In this document: piece by piece, positions 1-13,441 of the stretch
How positions within the stretch are numbered: the first letter of the stretch is position 1
Layout of the letters: every line of letters starts with the position of its first letter
Assembly: GCF_036785885.1 (NCBI RefSeq)
Contig: NC_092317.1
Location: forward strand, 1,304,501 to 1,368,500
DNA from: Coffea arabica
Lineage: Eukaryota > Streptophyta > Magnoliopsida > Gentianales > Rubiaceae
Direction of reading: 5' to 3'
Length of the DNA: 64,000 nucleotides
The notes under the pieces: model-generated
What the model saw: the letters and a program-made list of their open reading frames with translations, nothing else
Databases searched by the model: none
What the model was told of the DNA's origin: nothing
Program-made: the position numbers and the translations under genes

Positions 1-2100
1 CGTATAGCCAGTTACTAGTTTTTTTAAGTTATTTCAGTATTTCCTGTCAAGTAGGTAGCTTCCACAAAGTGACTTAATTGCAAATGAAATGTTTAATTTC
101 GCTTCTGCAGTGAAGTGCTTTAATAACTTGTGGAACTTGGTTGTATGTTGTGTTTACTTTTGTGTTGTTAATGATGATGATTGGTTGATCCTGCCTGTTT
201 GATTTGATGGTAAAGCATTAAGTTATTTCTACTTTTGTCTTTTTAATGATGACGGGTGGTGGATTCTGCGGTAATCACAAACTCATTGGATACGTGCGAG
301 AAAGACAATCCTCGGCTAAGTAGAATTGGAATCCCTGGCTGCAACTGCTCTGATTTACAGCCTCCCCGGGCTGAATGAATATTCAGGAACTCAGACTTGG
401 TTCCTATCAGGAAGCTATTGTGTAAATGTCTGAGGCCTTTCTACTGGAAGGCAGAATCTATTTGCTGAAAGCATGGGCTTGAAATGGATAACCTGGATGG
501 TCAAGAATCTCCACTTCTTGACATGTCATATCATACCATACGATATTAATATGTAAAAGCAGTTTATGAAGGGGTAGGTATTCTCTGCAAGTGCTTGGAA
601 TTTGCAAGATGCAGTTAACACTTCTATCAGGAGCATTTCAGGTTCAGTGAAAATATTATTATCAGGGAAATTGTACATCAACTGCCCATGCTTTGCAAGC
701 TTTCACATAGCCAAAGTTGGAAAAAATTCTATGCGTTGGTATTTGATGAGATTAATATGCTTGAGGTTTTCTGCTGTGCATTCTGAAACATCAATAGCAG
801 CAGCAGAGCTTTTCCGTGGCTCTGGTCAGCCTCTACAACCACTTATTGTGACAGAGAGTTCGAATTGTATGGGAACTATAATCAATTTTAGCTCGAATGG
901 TTTGTAGAGGAACCCTACCCTTTCTAATCCATTCGACGTGTGCAATTGCGCATGACTCTTGAACCCTGAAGTACGTTGTACATGAAATTCTTCGGTAAGC
1001 ATGGTGGGGAAATAAACTCCATTTCTCCTGTCCATTTCCCCATCTTGGGAATGTAGTTTGATATAACTTGAACCTCAGGAAGAATTTTTACAGTTTTTAC
1101 TTGATCGTTTCACAGAAACCACTTTTCCGTTGAATTTTCACCAATCTAATTTATTCTTTAAACTTTTGATTTGGCACCACCTTATCAGGATGCCATCTCT
1201 GAAACTCAGCATTCGGTAGCATCTTCATTCTTAATCAGCATAATATAACTTGGATCGAAAACAAAAAGCAAAAGATAATCCCATTATCATCCGAAGCTTA
1301 AAAACAGCTCGGATTGGTTTGAGTGCTCACTACTTGCCGGATTAACGATAATTTAAACTCGGCAATTGAGAACTTGGATCAATGGTGGAATCGGGCAAAA
1401 CCAATTACGCATTATGAATTGGACAAGTTGGTGTGTATTTTTAAGTTCTATCATGACAAATATGTGTACGTAATGCTTGGTGATCGCAACACTTACAAAT
1501 GAACTGGTTGTTCCTACGATCTGGGAATGATGGATTGGACAAAAGCAATCGTACGTACTGGGGAAAGTTTGCGATTCAAGTATATTGAAGGCTAGATATG
1601 TAAGAGACGTTTCACCTACATGTAAGCAAGGGTTAATGTTAATAAGATCAGCAACAATAATTACTTTTCGCACAAAATGTAATCCTTCACGTACATAAAG
1701 ATAAACGGTTGTTCCTTAATCAGCAAATGACATGGTCCACTGGCTAGCTAAACGTTAAACTACTTGAACAATAGGATGGCGAAGGTAGCATGACCGAATC
1801 AACCAATGGGCCGGCATGTTGAATTTGACTATTGAAGTACCAATGAAAACGATTTTTATGTAGGTTTAATATTTGTTGGTAATGAATAGCATGCAAAAAG
1901 AGGTGGCGGAGGAGGTTTCTAACCTTCTACACCACAAATCCAAGGCCCGTGACTACCAAATTCTGCCAGAAATAAAAAAGCCAATATGCAATCACGGGCT
2001 GGCGTTATCCCATGCGTCCCCACCATTTATCTGTAGCTCCACGCTCTTGACAGTAGTCCCACCTTTCCCTTCTTTCATATCATGATATAAACAATGATCT
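1..2100. other. Intergenic stretch, no gene recognised
   Basis: I see no conserved coding exon, RNA gene or clear repeat in this stretch. Open frames are short (about 100 codons or less), have no recognisable motif, and do not link through plausible GT-AG introns. It may hold the 3' flank of a gene lying to the left and the distal promoter of the lipid-transfer protein gene at 2207. Confidence 0.4.
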
Positions 2101-2109
2101 GCTTCTGCC

Positions 2110-2117
2110 TATAAATA
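2110..2117 (+). promoter_or_regulatory. TATA box of the DIR1-like gene
   Basis: The sequence TATAAATA lies 90 bp upstream of the ATG at 2207, the usual distance for a plant TATA box plus a short 5' leader. No other strong TATA match lies closer to this start. Confidence 0.6.
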
Positions 2118-2206
2118 TAGAGGATGCTCTAGTGCTCTATCCCACAATTAAGCATTACATTGAGTTTATTATAAAGAATTTCTGAGTTTGCGCAACTGTA
2201 TCCCCG

Positions 2207-2521
2207 ATGGAGATGAAACCTTATCAGAATATCTTTGTTTTAGTTCTTTTCCTAGTTGCTTTTGCTAGTAATGTCGTGGTAATGCATGGCCAGACAATAT
2301 GCAAGATGTCGGCTCAGGAGCTGATGTCGTGCAAGCCAGCAGTGACTCCTCCCGAACCGTCCGATCCTTCATCTGCCTGCTGCGCTGCACTTAAACATGC
2401 AGACGTTGCTTGTCTTTGCTCCTTCAAGAGCTCCAGCTGGTTGCCTTCTCTTGGAATCGATCCAAACCTCGCCACGCAGCTGCCCGAGAAGTGTAAACTT
2501 CCTCATCCAGCCAATTGCTAG
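2207..2521 (+). CDS. DIR1: DIR1-like non-specific lipid-transfer protein
   Basis: Single-exon gene of 104 residues. Residues 1-28 form a hydrophobic secretion signal, and the mature part begins near QTICKMS. It has the eight-cysteine LTP pattern (C, C, CC, CxC, C, C). The spacing, the PAV-x-P segment, the KHADVACLC block and the SLGIDP segment are those of the DIR1 subfamily (LTP type 2-like). DIR1 proteins are secreted or apoplastic lipid binders required for systemic acquired resistance in Arabidopsis. They carry a proline-rich PxxP stretch, here in PPEPSDP. Length matches the family (about 100 residues). A TATA box lies 90 bp upstream. The family assignment is strong; a role in long-distance defence signalling is inferred from homology only, since DIR1-like paralogues vary in function. 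Confidence 0.9.
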   Translation: MEMKPYQNIFVLVLFLVAFASNVVVMHGQTICKMSAQELMSCKPAVTPPEPSDPSSACCAALKHADVACLCSFKSSSWLPSLGIDPNLATQLPEKCKLPHPANC

Positions 2522-4101
2522 GGAGTGATTGGAATGGAAAAGGGCCGCCAATTGACGGAAAAACTGTGTGTTAATGTTGACAAAAACATATATCCAACTG
2601 TACTCCTTAAGTCCAGATGCTCCACTGGAGTAGTTCTGCATGCATGTGTTTCTTTCAGCTGCCTATGCTGTGTTACGGTCTACTGCTGTTTATGTTGCCT
2701 GAATCAAGTTGGCATGCAGTGAGCCAACACGTCTATTTGTACTGTCTTCATGCTGTCTGCTTAATGAAGTTATCAATTTCAAAGTTCCAAGTTTTTCCTA
2801 ATTTTGGAAGTTGATCATTACGGACACAGGATTAATTTCTAGTTCTCACCAAAGAATTGGTGGAACATAACATTGCACCTTGTAGCAGGTATTCAAAAGG
2901 CATAAACAGAACAGTACCCCAGAGAACTTAGAGCTTTGACAATTGAAGATGAGCAGTCAGTCAAATGCGCAGCGGTTCGCGTGTAAATAAACTGGAAGAG
3001 GCAATAACGGTTATCTGAACAATTGTTCCTCAGCTTGTAACACTATTGTTTAAACAAGTTCCAATTTTTTTTTTTTTTTAACTACTTGTACAACTTTACA
3101 ACTAACATATGATATTTAGTTACTATTACAAAGTCGCAGAACTAGTTGACAATAAACTACTAGTTGTTCAAAAGGTGCTACACTGTTCACAAATAGTTGT
3201 TACGGTTATACTCGAAACTGTTATTGCTCCTTTTCGAAAAACCTAACCATTTCAGTTAAGTAGCGGAGGAGTCTAGAAACAACATAACCCTGGTTTGTTT
3301 TGACTTCTACCAATCCAGATAATTGTATGTGTTAGAAACTCCGATTTAATTGTATGTGTTAGATAATTGTATGTGTTCAAGAAAACACTTGTCCGTGCTT
3401 AATTTCGCTAGTTTTAAAACGAGTTGCCATCTTTTCAAACTTGATTGAGGACTCGCGCCATCAAGAAGACGTGGGAGTTCAAAGTTAACTTTGGTTGTCA
3501 AATCATGAAAACCAACCTTGGGGAATGAAGTTCCATCAATCACTGGATTTCAAGGAGGAAAAGTATTGCTCATACATTTGGAAAAATTAAAAATTTAACG
3601 CATCAGCACAACTATTTGTAAAAGAAAAAGCCGAACAGCTTGTGTAGCTTTAACTCATCATCACTTGTCGTTGACAATGGGGGTTGCCGGAAAGGTGAAT
3701 TGGAGCCCATGCACCGACAAATGTAGGAAAGCTACAGTCTTTGGTAATGTACAACATAAACACCAACCTGGGTCTAATATGATGGTTCTAACTGCTGTTG
3801 ATAACCCGTAAAAATTGTTGCCCAGAAAGATGACCCCTGAAAGTGATGGACTCACTTTGCCATATATGAGCCAAAAAAAGATACCAGTACTGGTCTTCTT
3901 TTTTTGAGTTCTATCCACAGCACATATTACGGCTTCACAGCTTTGGCTTTTAAACCAACAATTTGTTGTACTAGCAAATTATTAATCTTGACTTTTGGGT
4001 CCAAGGCGATAGTGACCAAAAGGGGGATCTTTATTATTGTGTATTACTAATTTATTATCATCCCTTCTTTCACTTGCACTAACTGACAGAGAGGCAGGGA
4101 G
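2522..4101. other. Intergenic region between LTP and aminopeptidase genes
   Basis: Holds the 3' flank of the DIR1-like gene, a T-run near 3067, a small cluster of the short repeat TAATTGTATGTGTT, and the presumed promoter and 5' leader of the aminopeptidase gene. No further exon or RNA gene is supported. Confidence 0.4.
3320..3377. repeat. Three copies of a 14-bp repeat
   Basis: TAATTGTATGTGTT occurs at about 3320, 3347 and 3364, the copies separated by 13 and 3 bases. It looks like a small local duplication. No function can be read from it. Confidence 0.6.
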
Positions 4102-7100
4102 ATGGATTCCAGGGAAAAGAAGCTTGAGCAGTTCAAAGGTCAAACCAGACTTCCTAATTTTGCAGTCCCTAAACGCTATGATCTCACTCTCAATCTTGAT
4201 CTTCAAGTTTGCACTTTTTCCGGTATTGTGTTAATTGACATCTCTATTGTCCAAGCCACAAAGTTCCTGGTCTTGAATACTCTTGACCTAGCGATTGATG
4301 ATGTCTCTTTTACCAGCTCCGAAAACCATGTACGTTGTGCTTTGACCCAACTCGTTTATTTATGTCGGATATGATTGAGAGTTCTTGACTTTTGTTTGAT
4401 TGACGTGATTAAGGTGTTCTTTATATTGCAGAATCATATTCCAACAGATATTATAGTTGATAATGGGGATGAGATACTTGTTTTAGGCTTTAATGACTCC
4501 TTAGCAACTGGAAATGGAGTTTTGAAGATCTGCTTCTCTGGAACTCTTAATGAACAACTGAAGGGCTTATACAGATGGTGCTCTCTCTTTTTCTATCCTT
4601 TGTTTCTTCGATCATTTGAATTGGTTGTCACTCCCATAGACAAATCAGTCATTATCCGAGAAGGAAAGCTCATGAATTTAGTTTTGGAGTCTTGCTAATT
4701 GGAGATAACAAGCTTTTCAAATCAGAACCAGAAAATTGAGCTTTGCAGTTTCGCTGATGACTACATCAATGAAACTCATGAGCTCACTGGATTGAATTCT
4801 GACTTTCCTAACATTGGAACCTAACTTTTGCAGTACTTATGTGGACGGAGGAGTGAAGAAGAATATGGTTGCAACTCAATTTGAAGCAGTGGATGCAAGA
4901 CTATGTTTTCCATGCTGGGATGAACCAGCTTTCAAGGTTGATTGGTGAAAGCGCAGTAACTAGTGTGCATTCTATTAGCTGTTTCTTTCTTGAATAATGA
5001 TAATATAGGAATTTTACATTGAGAATTTGGATACAAATATAAAGGCACTTGAGTTCAGGGGAACTTCATTAGTTTCAAATGATCTTTCACAAATGAGTTT
5101 GACCTTGAAGTTCTGACTTACTGATTTGTTGTTAGATGTTGAGGTCTTGATTTCAGCTCACCTGTGGTATGTCCATCATGTAATAAGTTTGATGGAAGTG
5201 ATAGTTACGGTGTTTCTCGTGGTATTAGTTTTCTTGGTCTTCAGTCCCTAATTTTCAATAAACTCGGGAACTTGAGTCTCAAGCATAACAGGAGAATACT
5301 GAAGTCTGACCATTTAGGACTCAGACATGTTATGTTAAATGTGTCTTAGTGTTTCAAGGATGGAGAGTTTCAAATCAGAGGACTGGCGACTCAATTGTAT
5401 TTGAATAGTTGTGTCCAAAGTCAATTGTCAATATGGTGAACAATTTCCATTGAGCTGGAAAACTGTGAATACTGAAGATCAGCTACAAGCAGGATGCATG
5501 CTCCGACTAGAAAGTTCTCAATACAGCATGTTAATGAATTATGTGACGTTTGCCAGTCCATTTGCTTTGTGAACTCTATGGTACCAAAAAAGTTGATATA
5601 GAAAAGGACTTTTTAACATGGTTTTTGTAGTTAGTAATAACCTCAAATTTTTTCTGTCTTGAAGAATTTGGTTTGTTTATCAAGTCTACTGCAACGCTTG
5701 TCTGCATGTTGGGTTGAAGCCAACTCAAACTTTTGGCTAATGACTTCTTTATATAATATAAAAGTGCAACTGGGTGCAACATATTCTCTGCTTGCCTCAT
5801 CTTTTCCTTGTTAGCTCTTTGACGTTTATGCTGTCAACTGCTTCAAATCGTAATTATCTACGAAACTGATCTTATTAGATATGCTAACTACACATTCTTT
5901 CCAGGCTACCTTTAAAATAACATTAACCAATGTACCACTAGAGTTGACAGCATTATCGAACATGCCAGTTTCTCTGGAAAAACATAACGGGCGTCATAAG
6001 ACTATTTACTTTGAGGAATCCGTGGTTATGTCAACATACCTGGTTGCAGTTGTAGTCGGACTGTTTGATTACATTGAAGACACAACTGACGATGGTAAGC
6101 ATATAATTCAATTTGGATATTATAATATGATTGTTTTTGTATCCCCACTTTATAAATTCCCTCAATTGTTTCTGCAGGAATCAAGGTGCGTGCATACACT
6201 CCTGTTGGTCAAAGTGAAAAGGGAAAATTTGCTTTAAAAATTGCAGTTAAGGCACTTGAATTCTTCAAAGAGTAAGTATCTTATCTATGATGCTAAAGCA
6301 AGTAAAATGCACACCAGATGTATTGTCAATGTTTTTCAAATGCTGTCCGTAATCATAAGATGGTCAACTGACTCAGTGACTTCAGATTAGGGTGTTGCAT
6401 TTTGTATGCCTATCATGTAGCTCGATGTGAGGAAAACCTTTTCGCTTTCAGGAAAATCAATTTGAAAATCTCCAAAGGATTTACATTGCTAACCCATAAA
6501 TAGTTAAACTGAATCATGTGAAGATAACATTTAGACATAAGAATCGTATGACGTATTTAAGAATTAGTATGATTATGCAAGGAAAGATGTCCATGCATTC
6601 TTTGATAAATCATTATCATGATTAGAATTCAACGTCCTTATCTTATATGTTCAGAGAACAGGATTTCTTCATTTGTATTGTTCTTCGAATCATTGATTTT
6701 TTAGTTAGATCAACTTAGTATTTTCAACTGCTAATTGGCAAAGTGGAATATGCAGGTACTTCACATTCCCTTATGGACTTCCTAAGCTGGATATGGTTGC
6801 TGTTCCTGAATTTTCTGGTGGGGCAATGGAGAATTATGGTTTGATTATCTATCGTGAAAATGAATTACTTCATGATGACTTGCACTCTTCAGTGGCTAAC
6901 ACACAGAGGGTTTGTCATGACTTTGGCTGCATATTCACTTCTCTTTCTTTTTTATATTATTAGCAAATATTTAAAACCAAACACATTATCCCCGGAAATT
7001 CCTGATAATGCAGTGATGACATTGCTACCTGGTACTTTGTGGTTTGTATGGTATCTGAAGTCTTTTAAGTTTTACCCTCTTGGACTTATTGCAGATGACC

Positions 7101-10100
7101 ATTGTTGTGGCTCATGAAGTTGCACATCACTGGTTCGGCAACCTAGTAACAATGGAGTGGTGGACTCATCTATGGCTTAATGAGGGTTTTGCTACTTGGG
7201 TACTACTTTCAGATTCCATTCTCTTTTATCTGCTTGATAGGTCTCTTCTCAATGTAACAATAGTTCCCTTCTTATGATTCTTTGCAAACGTGATCCTTTC
7301 AGGTGAGTTATCTAGTTACTGATATTTTATTCCCAGAATGGAAAATTTGGAATCATTTGCTTCAAGAGACCACTGATGGGCTACAGATGGATGCACTGGA
7401 ACAATCGCACCCAATTGAGGTTAAAAGAAAAACATCACGATCAACCAAGACTGTTCCATGTGATTCAGTTCTTGTTTGTTCACATAAAGAATGTTGCAGG
7501 TGGAAATACACCATGCTCGTTCAGTCATCGAGTACTTTGATGCCATAAGCTATAAGAAAGGATCTGCTGTCATTCGAATGTTGCAGGATTTTCTTGGCAA
7601 TGAAATATTCCAGGTAGGGAAGTTAGACAATAACTTGTACAGTATTTGACCAACGGAATTAATTTCTTTGAAGTTCATCTCCCTCCAAAATGACATTATA
7701 TATGGCCATTTATAGTCCTAAACTTATGTACCCAACAAGTTCAAAGGTAGAAAACATCTTTAGTGGTCAGAATTTCCAACAGCTATTGTATCTACCCTTC
7801 CGGCTATCTTGTGCATTTTAAATCCACAACAATGCTACTCCAGCACTATTAATTTTGATGACAAAATCAACCCTGCCACTCACCTACCACTTTATCCTAC
7901 TCCTAGGCTTGTTCTGTTTATTTGCACCTTTGAATGTCTATCAGAGGCCTGGAAAGGGAAAGAAATACCAACTTCCTGATCCTTCCTTTTAATAGTTGTG
8001 AAAATTTTGAAGAAGGAACTTAACAATAACTTGTGCATAGAATTCTCTCTCTTTCTCTGTTATCTCTATTCTCCTCTATTTCTATTTATCTCATCTGGAT
8101 ATCGATTATTTGAGACCAAAAACGATACTCTTGAGAGTCAGATATGCTGGCCAACCAGAAAATCCAAAAGTAAAACAGAAAATATTGATTATTTAAGTAA
8201 TAAGAACTCCTTTGTTGTTTAAGAAGTGACGTCTGCTCATTTCATGGTATAGTTGCTATGGAACAGCTAAACTCCTCCATAAAATTGTTGTGCTTAAATA
8301 CAATTATCTATATTATACCAACGTCCAAGCATCCCTTAGAAAAACTTCCCTAATTGGCACAAGTCAACTCTATTTGATTCGAGGAAATGGAACCTAATGT
8401 AGCAGCTGTTGACTCATCCTCATTCCTAGCTCCTTGTGTTTATTGATACTATTGTTAAACAAATAGAAGACTAAAACCAGCCTCACCTGTTAACTGTTGT
8501 ATGCTTTTTGGAGTCAGAAGTCTTTGAGTTCATACATGGCAAGATATGCCTGGGGGAACGCCAAGACAGAAGATCTATGGAGTGTTCTGTCCGAAGTATC
8601 TGGTGTTGGAGTAAGCAAAATCATGAGCATATGGACAAAGCAAACAGGCTATCCAGTTATCTCACTATCATTAAAAGATTGCAGTCTGGAATTTAAGCAG
8701 GTTTTCATCTTCAATGAAAATCACAAGTATCAAAGTTTGGATTCACTGTTGATGAGACAAATTTGTATTACTGGAAAATCTTATATATTTCTTATCTGTT
8801 TTCAGACACAATTTCTGTCTTCTGGATTGCATGGTGATGGCCGGTACTGGATCATTCCAATTACCTTGTCCCTTGGTTCATATGATAGGCGCACAAATTT
8901 CCTCCTTGAATCAGAATTTGGAGAACTGGATATATCGGATATTTGTCATACAGGAGGCAGCTCAAACATGCATCAGAAGGAAAGTGCAGAAGACTTTCAG
9001 GAGGAATTCTGGATAAAAGCAAATGTCCACCAAGCTGGATTTTATCGGGTGAAATATGATGATGGCCTCTTAACTCAACTGGCTAAAGCTATAAAGAGTA
9101 ACTGCATATCAGCAGCAGATGAATTTGGTTTGTAAAACCTCTTTCACAATAATCTCGAAAATTTTGATGCAGCAATGCTTTTGAACTGACTCACTCTCTT
9201 GAAACCTGATCAGAGCTAAGCGGTGGGCTTCACTTTTTTTATTGATAGATATCAAGCAACTAACTTGAAACTTTCACAGTAAACTCAGTTTTGTGTCAGA
9301 ATTGCTCATTTAGCATGCATGAATGCGTTTGACAAATGATTGTATCTAGGGAGAAAAGTAGTGACAGCTTATTCTTTCCTGTCACGTAAGTAAATTACCT
9401 GTCAGACAACATAGGTGCAGTCTTTTAATTTTTTGTTTCATTTGCACGGTGTTGAATAAGTTCCTGTGCAGGCATTTTGGATGATACATTTGCTCTTTGC
9501 GAGGCTTGCGAGATTCCATTATCATCTTTGCTTTCACTGATTGAAGTATACGAAAAGGACCTCGAGCAGATCACATTGTCAAGACTAATTGATGTACTAT
9601 TTTCTCTTCAGTATGCTAATTTTTTACATGCCTCAGAACACAACTAATTCCCGTGATGTTCATGACAGGTATGTCAAAATGTTGCAAAAATCGCTCATGA
9701 TGCCATCCCAGATTTGCTGGCCACTCTGAAACAATTCTTTATCAATCTTCTACTATTGTGTGCAGAGTAAGAGTGGCTTACATAAATGATCATAAAGCTT
9801 GTCTTGTCTATTCCATTTGTCTCCTGAGTACTATTAAGAACTGCTTAAATGTAGTTGGTTCTACCTGTTTTCTCTGAATGCATGTCAAGGGAACCATATT
9901 CATAAAAAGGATCCATCAATCGAAAAAATGTTAAAGATTTTCAACTCTGTAGCTTTCACATAATTAACATGGTTTATTTACCATAACATCGATATTTTTA
10001 CTAGATATTAATGTTGATATTTCTATTCCCTGTTCCTGAATTATGGAAGTCAACCTTAAGTAGATCAACTCCAGATTCATAGCCAGGCAAATTGATCTCA

Positions 10101-12088
10101 TAAAGCTTCTTGCCTGGACCCCCTTGCTCCTCCAACATTCTTCTCCTTAACAATTTTTTCTCCATGGCTACTCTTCCATATGCCCCATCTCTTCAGCCTT
10201 CACAAGATTCACTTGCCATACGTGCAGAAGTTTAGGTTGGGATGTCGTACCTGGGGAAAGCCAGTTAACTGCCTTGATGAGAGAAGAAGTTCTGATGGCT
10301 TTGGTTCGTTTTGGTCATAGAGAAACTTGTGAAGAAGCGTTAAAGAGGTTCCAAGCATTTTTGGATGACAAGAAAACTACAGTTCTTCCAGTTGATACCA
10401 GAAAGGTAACTGGAGGACTCAGTTTCCAGATCTTCTTCCCTGTGTTTGTGATCCATTTAATGAGAATGTTCTGCAGGCTGCTTATATTGCTGTGATGAGG
10501 AATACCAGCAATGATATTAGGAATGGGCTTGAACATCTTCTAAGGTTATATAGAGAAGTTGACGCAGTGCAAGAGAAGACTAGGATTTTGCGTAAGAACC
10601 AGTTAACTTTTTCCAGATGAGGGGGCCAAGTACCTTGTTGATATGAGAAACTTTGTGTTTGGATTGTAAATTATTACACCTTATTTACACACACTAACTT
10701 GCTTGTATCATCAACACATTTTTCAATTACCTTTTTATCTCATATACATCATATCAAAAAAGTGCTACAGTATTTTTTTCACAAAATTATCTCAAATAAT
10801 TTACTATCCAAATACTTCACCTCCTGTTGTTCACCTGTTTCTACGTCCTTTTCCATGTTGGGTTATGAAAGTGCTTGTTTTTTCTAGGATCTTATGTTTC
10901 AAATCTGTAGGCTGCTTGGCTAGTTCTTCAGACACAACCATAGTATTGGAAGTTCTGGATTTCATGTTTTCTGATGAGGTTGGTATATTTGGTTGAGAAC
11001 ATCATGAATATTAAGAAGAACATTTCTGTTTCCAGTTCAAATTACAGTCACTGATGACATTATTCTTCCATTATAGGTTCGCAGTCAAGATATAATATAT
11101 GTTGCTTCGGGAATAAGCTTGGAAGGCAGATCAACAGCCTGGACATGGTTGAAGGTAGGCATCAGAGAGTTAAGAAAGTTTTTCGATAGAACCTTGAACA
11201 GCAACATCGGAAAAGTTGCTGCCTGGAAACATTTCTCTGTCAGGAAATTCAGAATCATAAACGCCTTGGAATATTGACTCTGGATCTTTACTCAAAATCT
11301 TTTGCATAAAAAGTATATGCATAAACTATCCAGGATAACTAGAGATGGTATTTCAGGACTTGTGGTATTTACTTTCTTTTGCACACATATATATATGTTA
11401 GATTCCAGATATTGTGTTTCACTGAGTCATATATGTCTGGGATCAATGCAGGAGAGGTGGGATATGATCCTGAAGAAATGGGGAACTGGTCCCCTACTCC
11501 ACCCTCTCATTAGAAAAATTGTTACACCTGTAAGTGACCGAGTCTGTCAGAGTTAATTTCTACCTTTTCCTCAGTGTTTCACTTTCCTTGAAGTCGAGAA
11601 GGCTAAAATATGGAAACGAATATGCATGATTGCTTTTAGTCTTCATCCGTCATCTCCCCCTTACTTCTGGGCTCAATAGAAAAGTAAATTTTGTGGATTA
11701 TACTTGGCGAGTAGGCATCCTATGTGGGTGGGTATGCCATTGTAACCACTGTCATGTGCATCAGGAGTTAATGATAAGCACCGCAGTACATTAGGAAATA
11801 AGAGAGAATGATTGAAAGAAGGTAGCAAGAGGAGTTATGCATGTACCCACCCTTGTGTTCCTTTCCAGAGGCATCAGCCCGTCTAAAAGCGTCTTCCCAT
11901 TTCAGTTTTGCAGCCACGAGATGGCAGATGAAATAGAAGCTTTCTTTGCACCCCGAGTGGATCCTTCATTCGCTATGAACGTGAACCAAAGCCTGGAGAT
12001 CCTTCGAATTAAAGCGAGGTGGGTTGATTATGTAAAGCAAGACGCAGTTCTTGGAGAGGTAGTCTCCCAATTAGCCAGCCAGAAATGA
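4102..12088 (+). CDS. APM1: M1-family aminopeptidase, APM1-like (puromycin-sensitive type)
   Basis: Nineteen exons encode about 891 residues in one open frame: 4102-4329, 4432-4577, 4834-4936, 5905-6094, 6178-6271, 6756-6909, 7095-7199, 7303-7419, 7500-7613, 8518-8700, 8806-9127, 9472-9593, 9669-9766, 10228-10405, 10477-10591, 10911-10978, 11077-11154, 11452-11529, 11906-12088. The start opens with [14 protein letters not shown], as in plant APM1. The exopeptidase motif GAMEN lies at residues 276-280. The zinc site HEVAH is at 312-316, with the third ligand in [10 protein letters not shown] (E335), the normal HExxH-x18-E spacing. The C-terminal helical (ERAP1-like) domain is complete. Family members remove N-terminal residues; Arabidopsis APM1 sits at membranes and the cytosol and affects auxin transport and meristem growth. 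No broken exon or phase clash was found, so the gene looks functional. It is fairly diverged from Arabidopsis APM1 and could be a paralogue. Confidence 0.92.
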
Positions 12089-12230
12089 TTGCCGTTGCCT
12101 TGGTAGTTACAAGTACGCGATGTCTGTTGAAGGACTCTAGAGCAGCACCTGGCTGTTTTCTGTTTTCCAGGAATTCAACTTCTCCACATGCTATTTATCA
12201 TTCTCGTCTTTAATGGGAATAAGGGGAAGT

Positions 12231-13289
12231 CAGGTTTTTGGACAAGTTTTTTACCTACTAGTTTTTTAACAACTTTTGCTACAGGAACCCCAAAAAACTT
12301 CTCAAAATTTTTTACCTACACACTTAAAATATCCAAAACACAAAAAAAAATAAAAAATCCCTTCTCCTTCTCTTCTTCTTCTTCCTCCCCCACCCCAACC
12401 CACCACCACCTCTGCCGCCGCCAATCTTCTTTTTTTTTTTTTTGCCCTTTTTCCCTCTCCCCCTCTTCCTCCCTTGCCATCCTCCATCTGTCTTGTTTTT
12501 TTTCTCTCTGCGTCTCCCCCACTCCTCCCCCCACCACTTCCCCTTCCCTTTTGGCTGATCTGATCGCTAGACCAGATCGCACGGGGGAGGGTGAGGGTGG
12601 CGGGGGAAGGGGAGGAGGGGGGAGAAGGAAAATTGCCAAAAACAAAAAATTTCATTTCGCTGCTTCATCTGCCGGCAAGAGCAAGGAGAGGAAACGGGAG
12701 GAGAAGGAGAGGAAAAATGTGAAAAAAAGAAAGGGACAGAGGGAAGATGAGAAGCAGGAAGGGGAACGGGGGAGGGGGTGGCGGGGGAGAGGGGAGGAAA
12801 GGGATGATGGGCATAGGGGGTGGCGGGGAAGGGAGTGGGAGGGATGGCGGCCCAAGAGGGGTGGCGGGCAGAGGGGGGGAATGGGGAAGGGAGTGGGAAG
12901 GGGGTGGCAGGGGAGAGGGGAGGAAAGGGGTGGCGGGGGAGGGAGAGGGAGGGGGGAGAGGAGAAAAGAAAAAAAAAAAGAAGAGAGGTGGTGCTGGAGG
13001 TGGGAGGCAGAGGTAACGGGGAAGGGGGAGGGGGAAGGAAGAAGAAGAAGAAGAAGAAGAAGAGAGGAAAGAAAAGAAAAAGGAAAGAAAGAAAAAGAAA
13101 AAGAAAGAAAAAAAAAAAGGAAAAAAAATTTTCACCTTACAAAAACTTCTACAAAATTTTTCACATTACAAAAACTTCTATAAAAAAGTTTTTCACCTTA
13201 CAAAAATTTCTACAAAAATTTTTCAAAAACTTCTACAGTGCACTACAATAAAGTTTTAGACAAACTCCTAAAAAACAGGTTCCAAACAG
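12231..13289. mobile_element. Non-autonomous DNA-transposon-like element with C/T-rich then A/G-rich core
   Basis: The ends are imperfect inverted repeats. The left end reads GGTTTTTGGACAAGTTTTTT; the complement of the right end reads TGTTTGGAACCTGTTTTTTA. Inside, AT-rich flanks carry repeated TTTTTCACCTTACAAAAACTTC-like units (three near 13130-13230). They enclose a pyrimidine-rich half (about 12360-12560) followed by a purine-rich half (about 12590-13120). It has no transposase. The long open frames across it are low-complexity artefacts. It starts 140 bp past the aminopeptidase stop and may overlap that gene's 3' end. The superfamily is uncertain (hAT-like termini possible). Confidence 0.55.
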
Positions 13290-13430
13290 GCCTTTAGTAG
13301 TGTAGTACTCTTTTTATCGAAACGGCAAGACTTTTGCTTATTAACCTTATCTCAGAAGACACCTCAAAAACCGGCAACTCTTGAGGAGCTCCCAGGGACT
13401 AATAAATCCAAACCCAACCCCCCCAGAAAC

Positions 13431-13441
13431 CGATGTGGGAT
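13431..13441 (-). promoter_or_regulatory. USE-like snRNA promoter motif, copy 1
   Basis: The minus strand reads ATCCCACATCG, an exact match to the plant snRNA upstream sequence element RTCCCACATCG. Exactly 24 nt downstream is TTTATT (plus strand 13401-13406), in a TATA-like position. In plants this spacing class (about 23-24 bp) marks RNA polymerase III snRNA-type promoters, whereas polymerase II types have about ten bases more. The TATA-like box is weak, so activity is unproven. Confidence 0.4.

Noticed and set aside
12188-13183. A 331-codon open frame and overlapping antisense frames
   Set aside because: They come from the pure purine/pyrimidine tract; composition is Gly/Arg/Lys/Glu or Pro/Ser/Phe repeats with no domain, and both strands are open at once.
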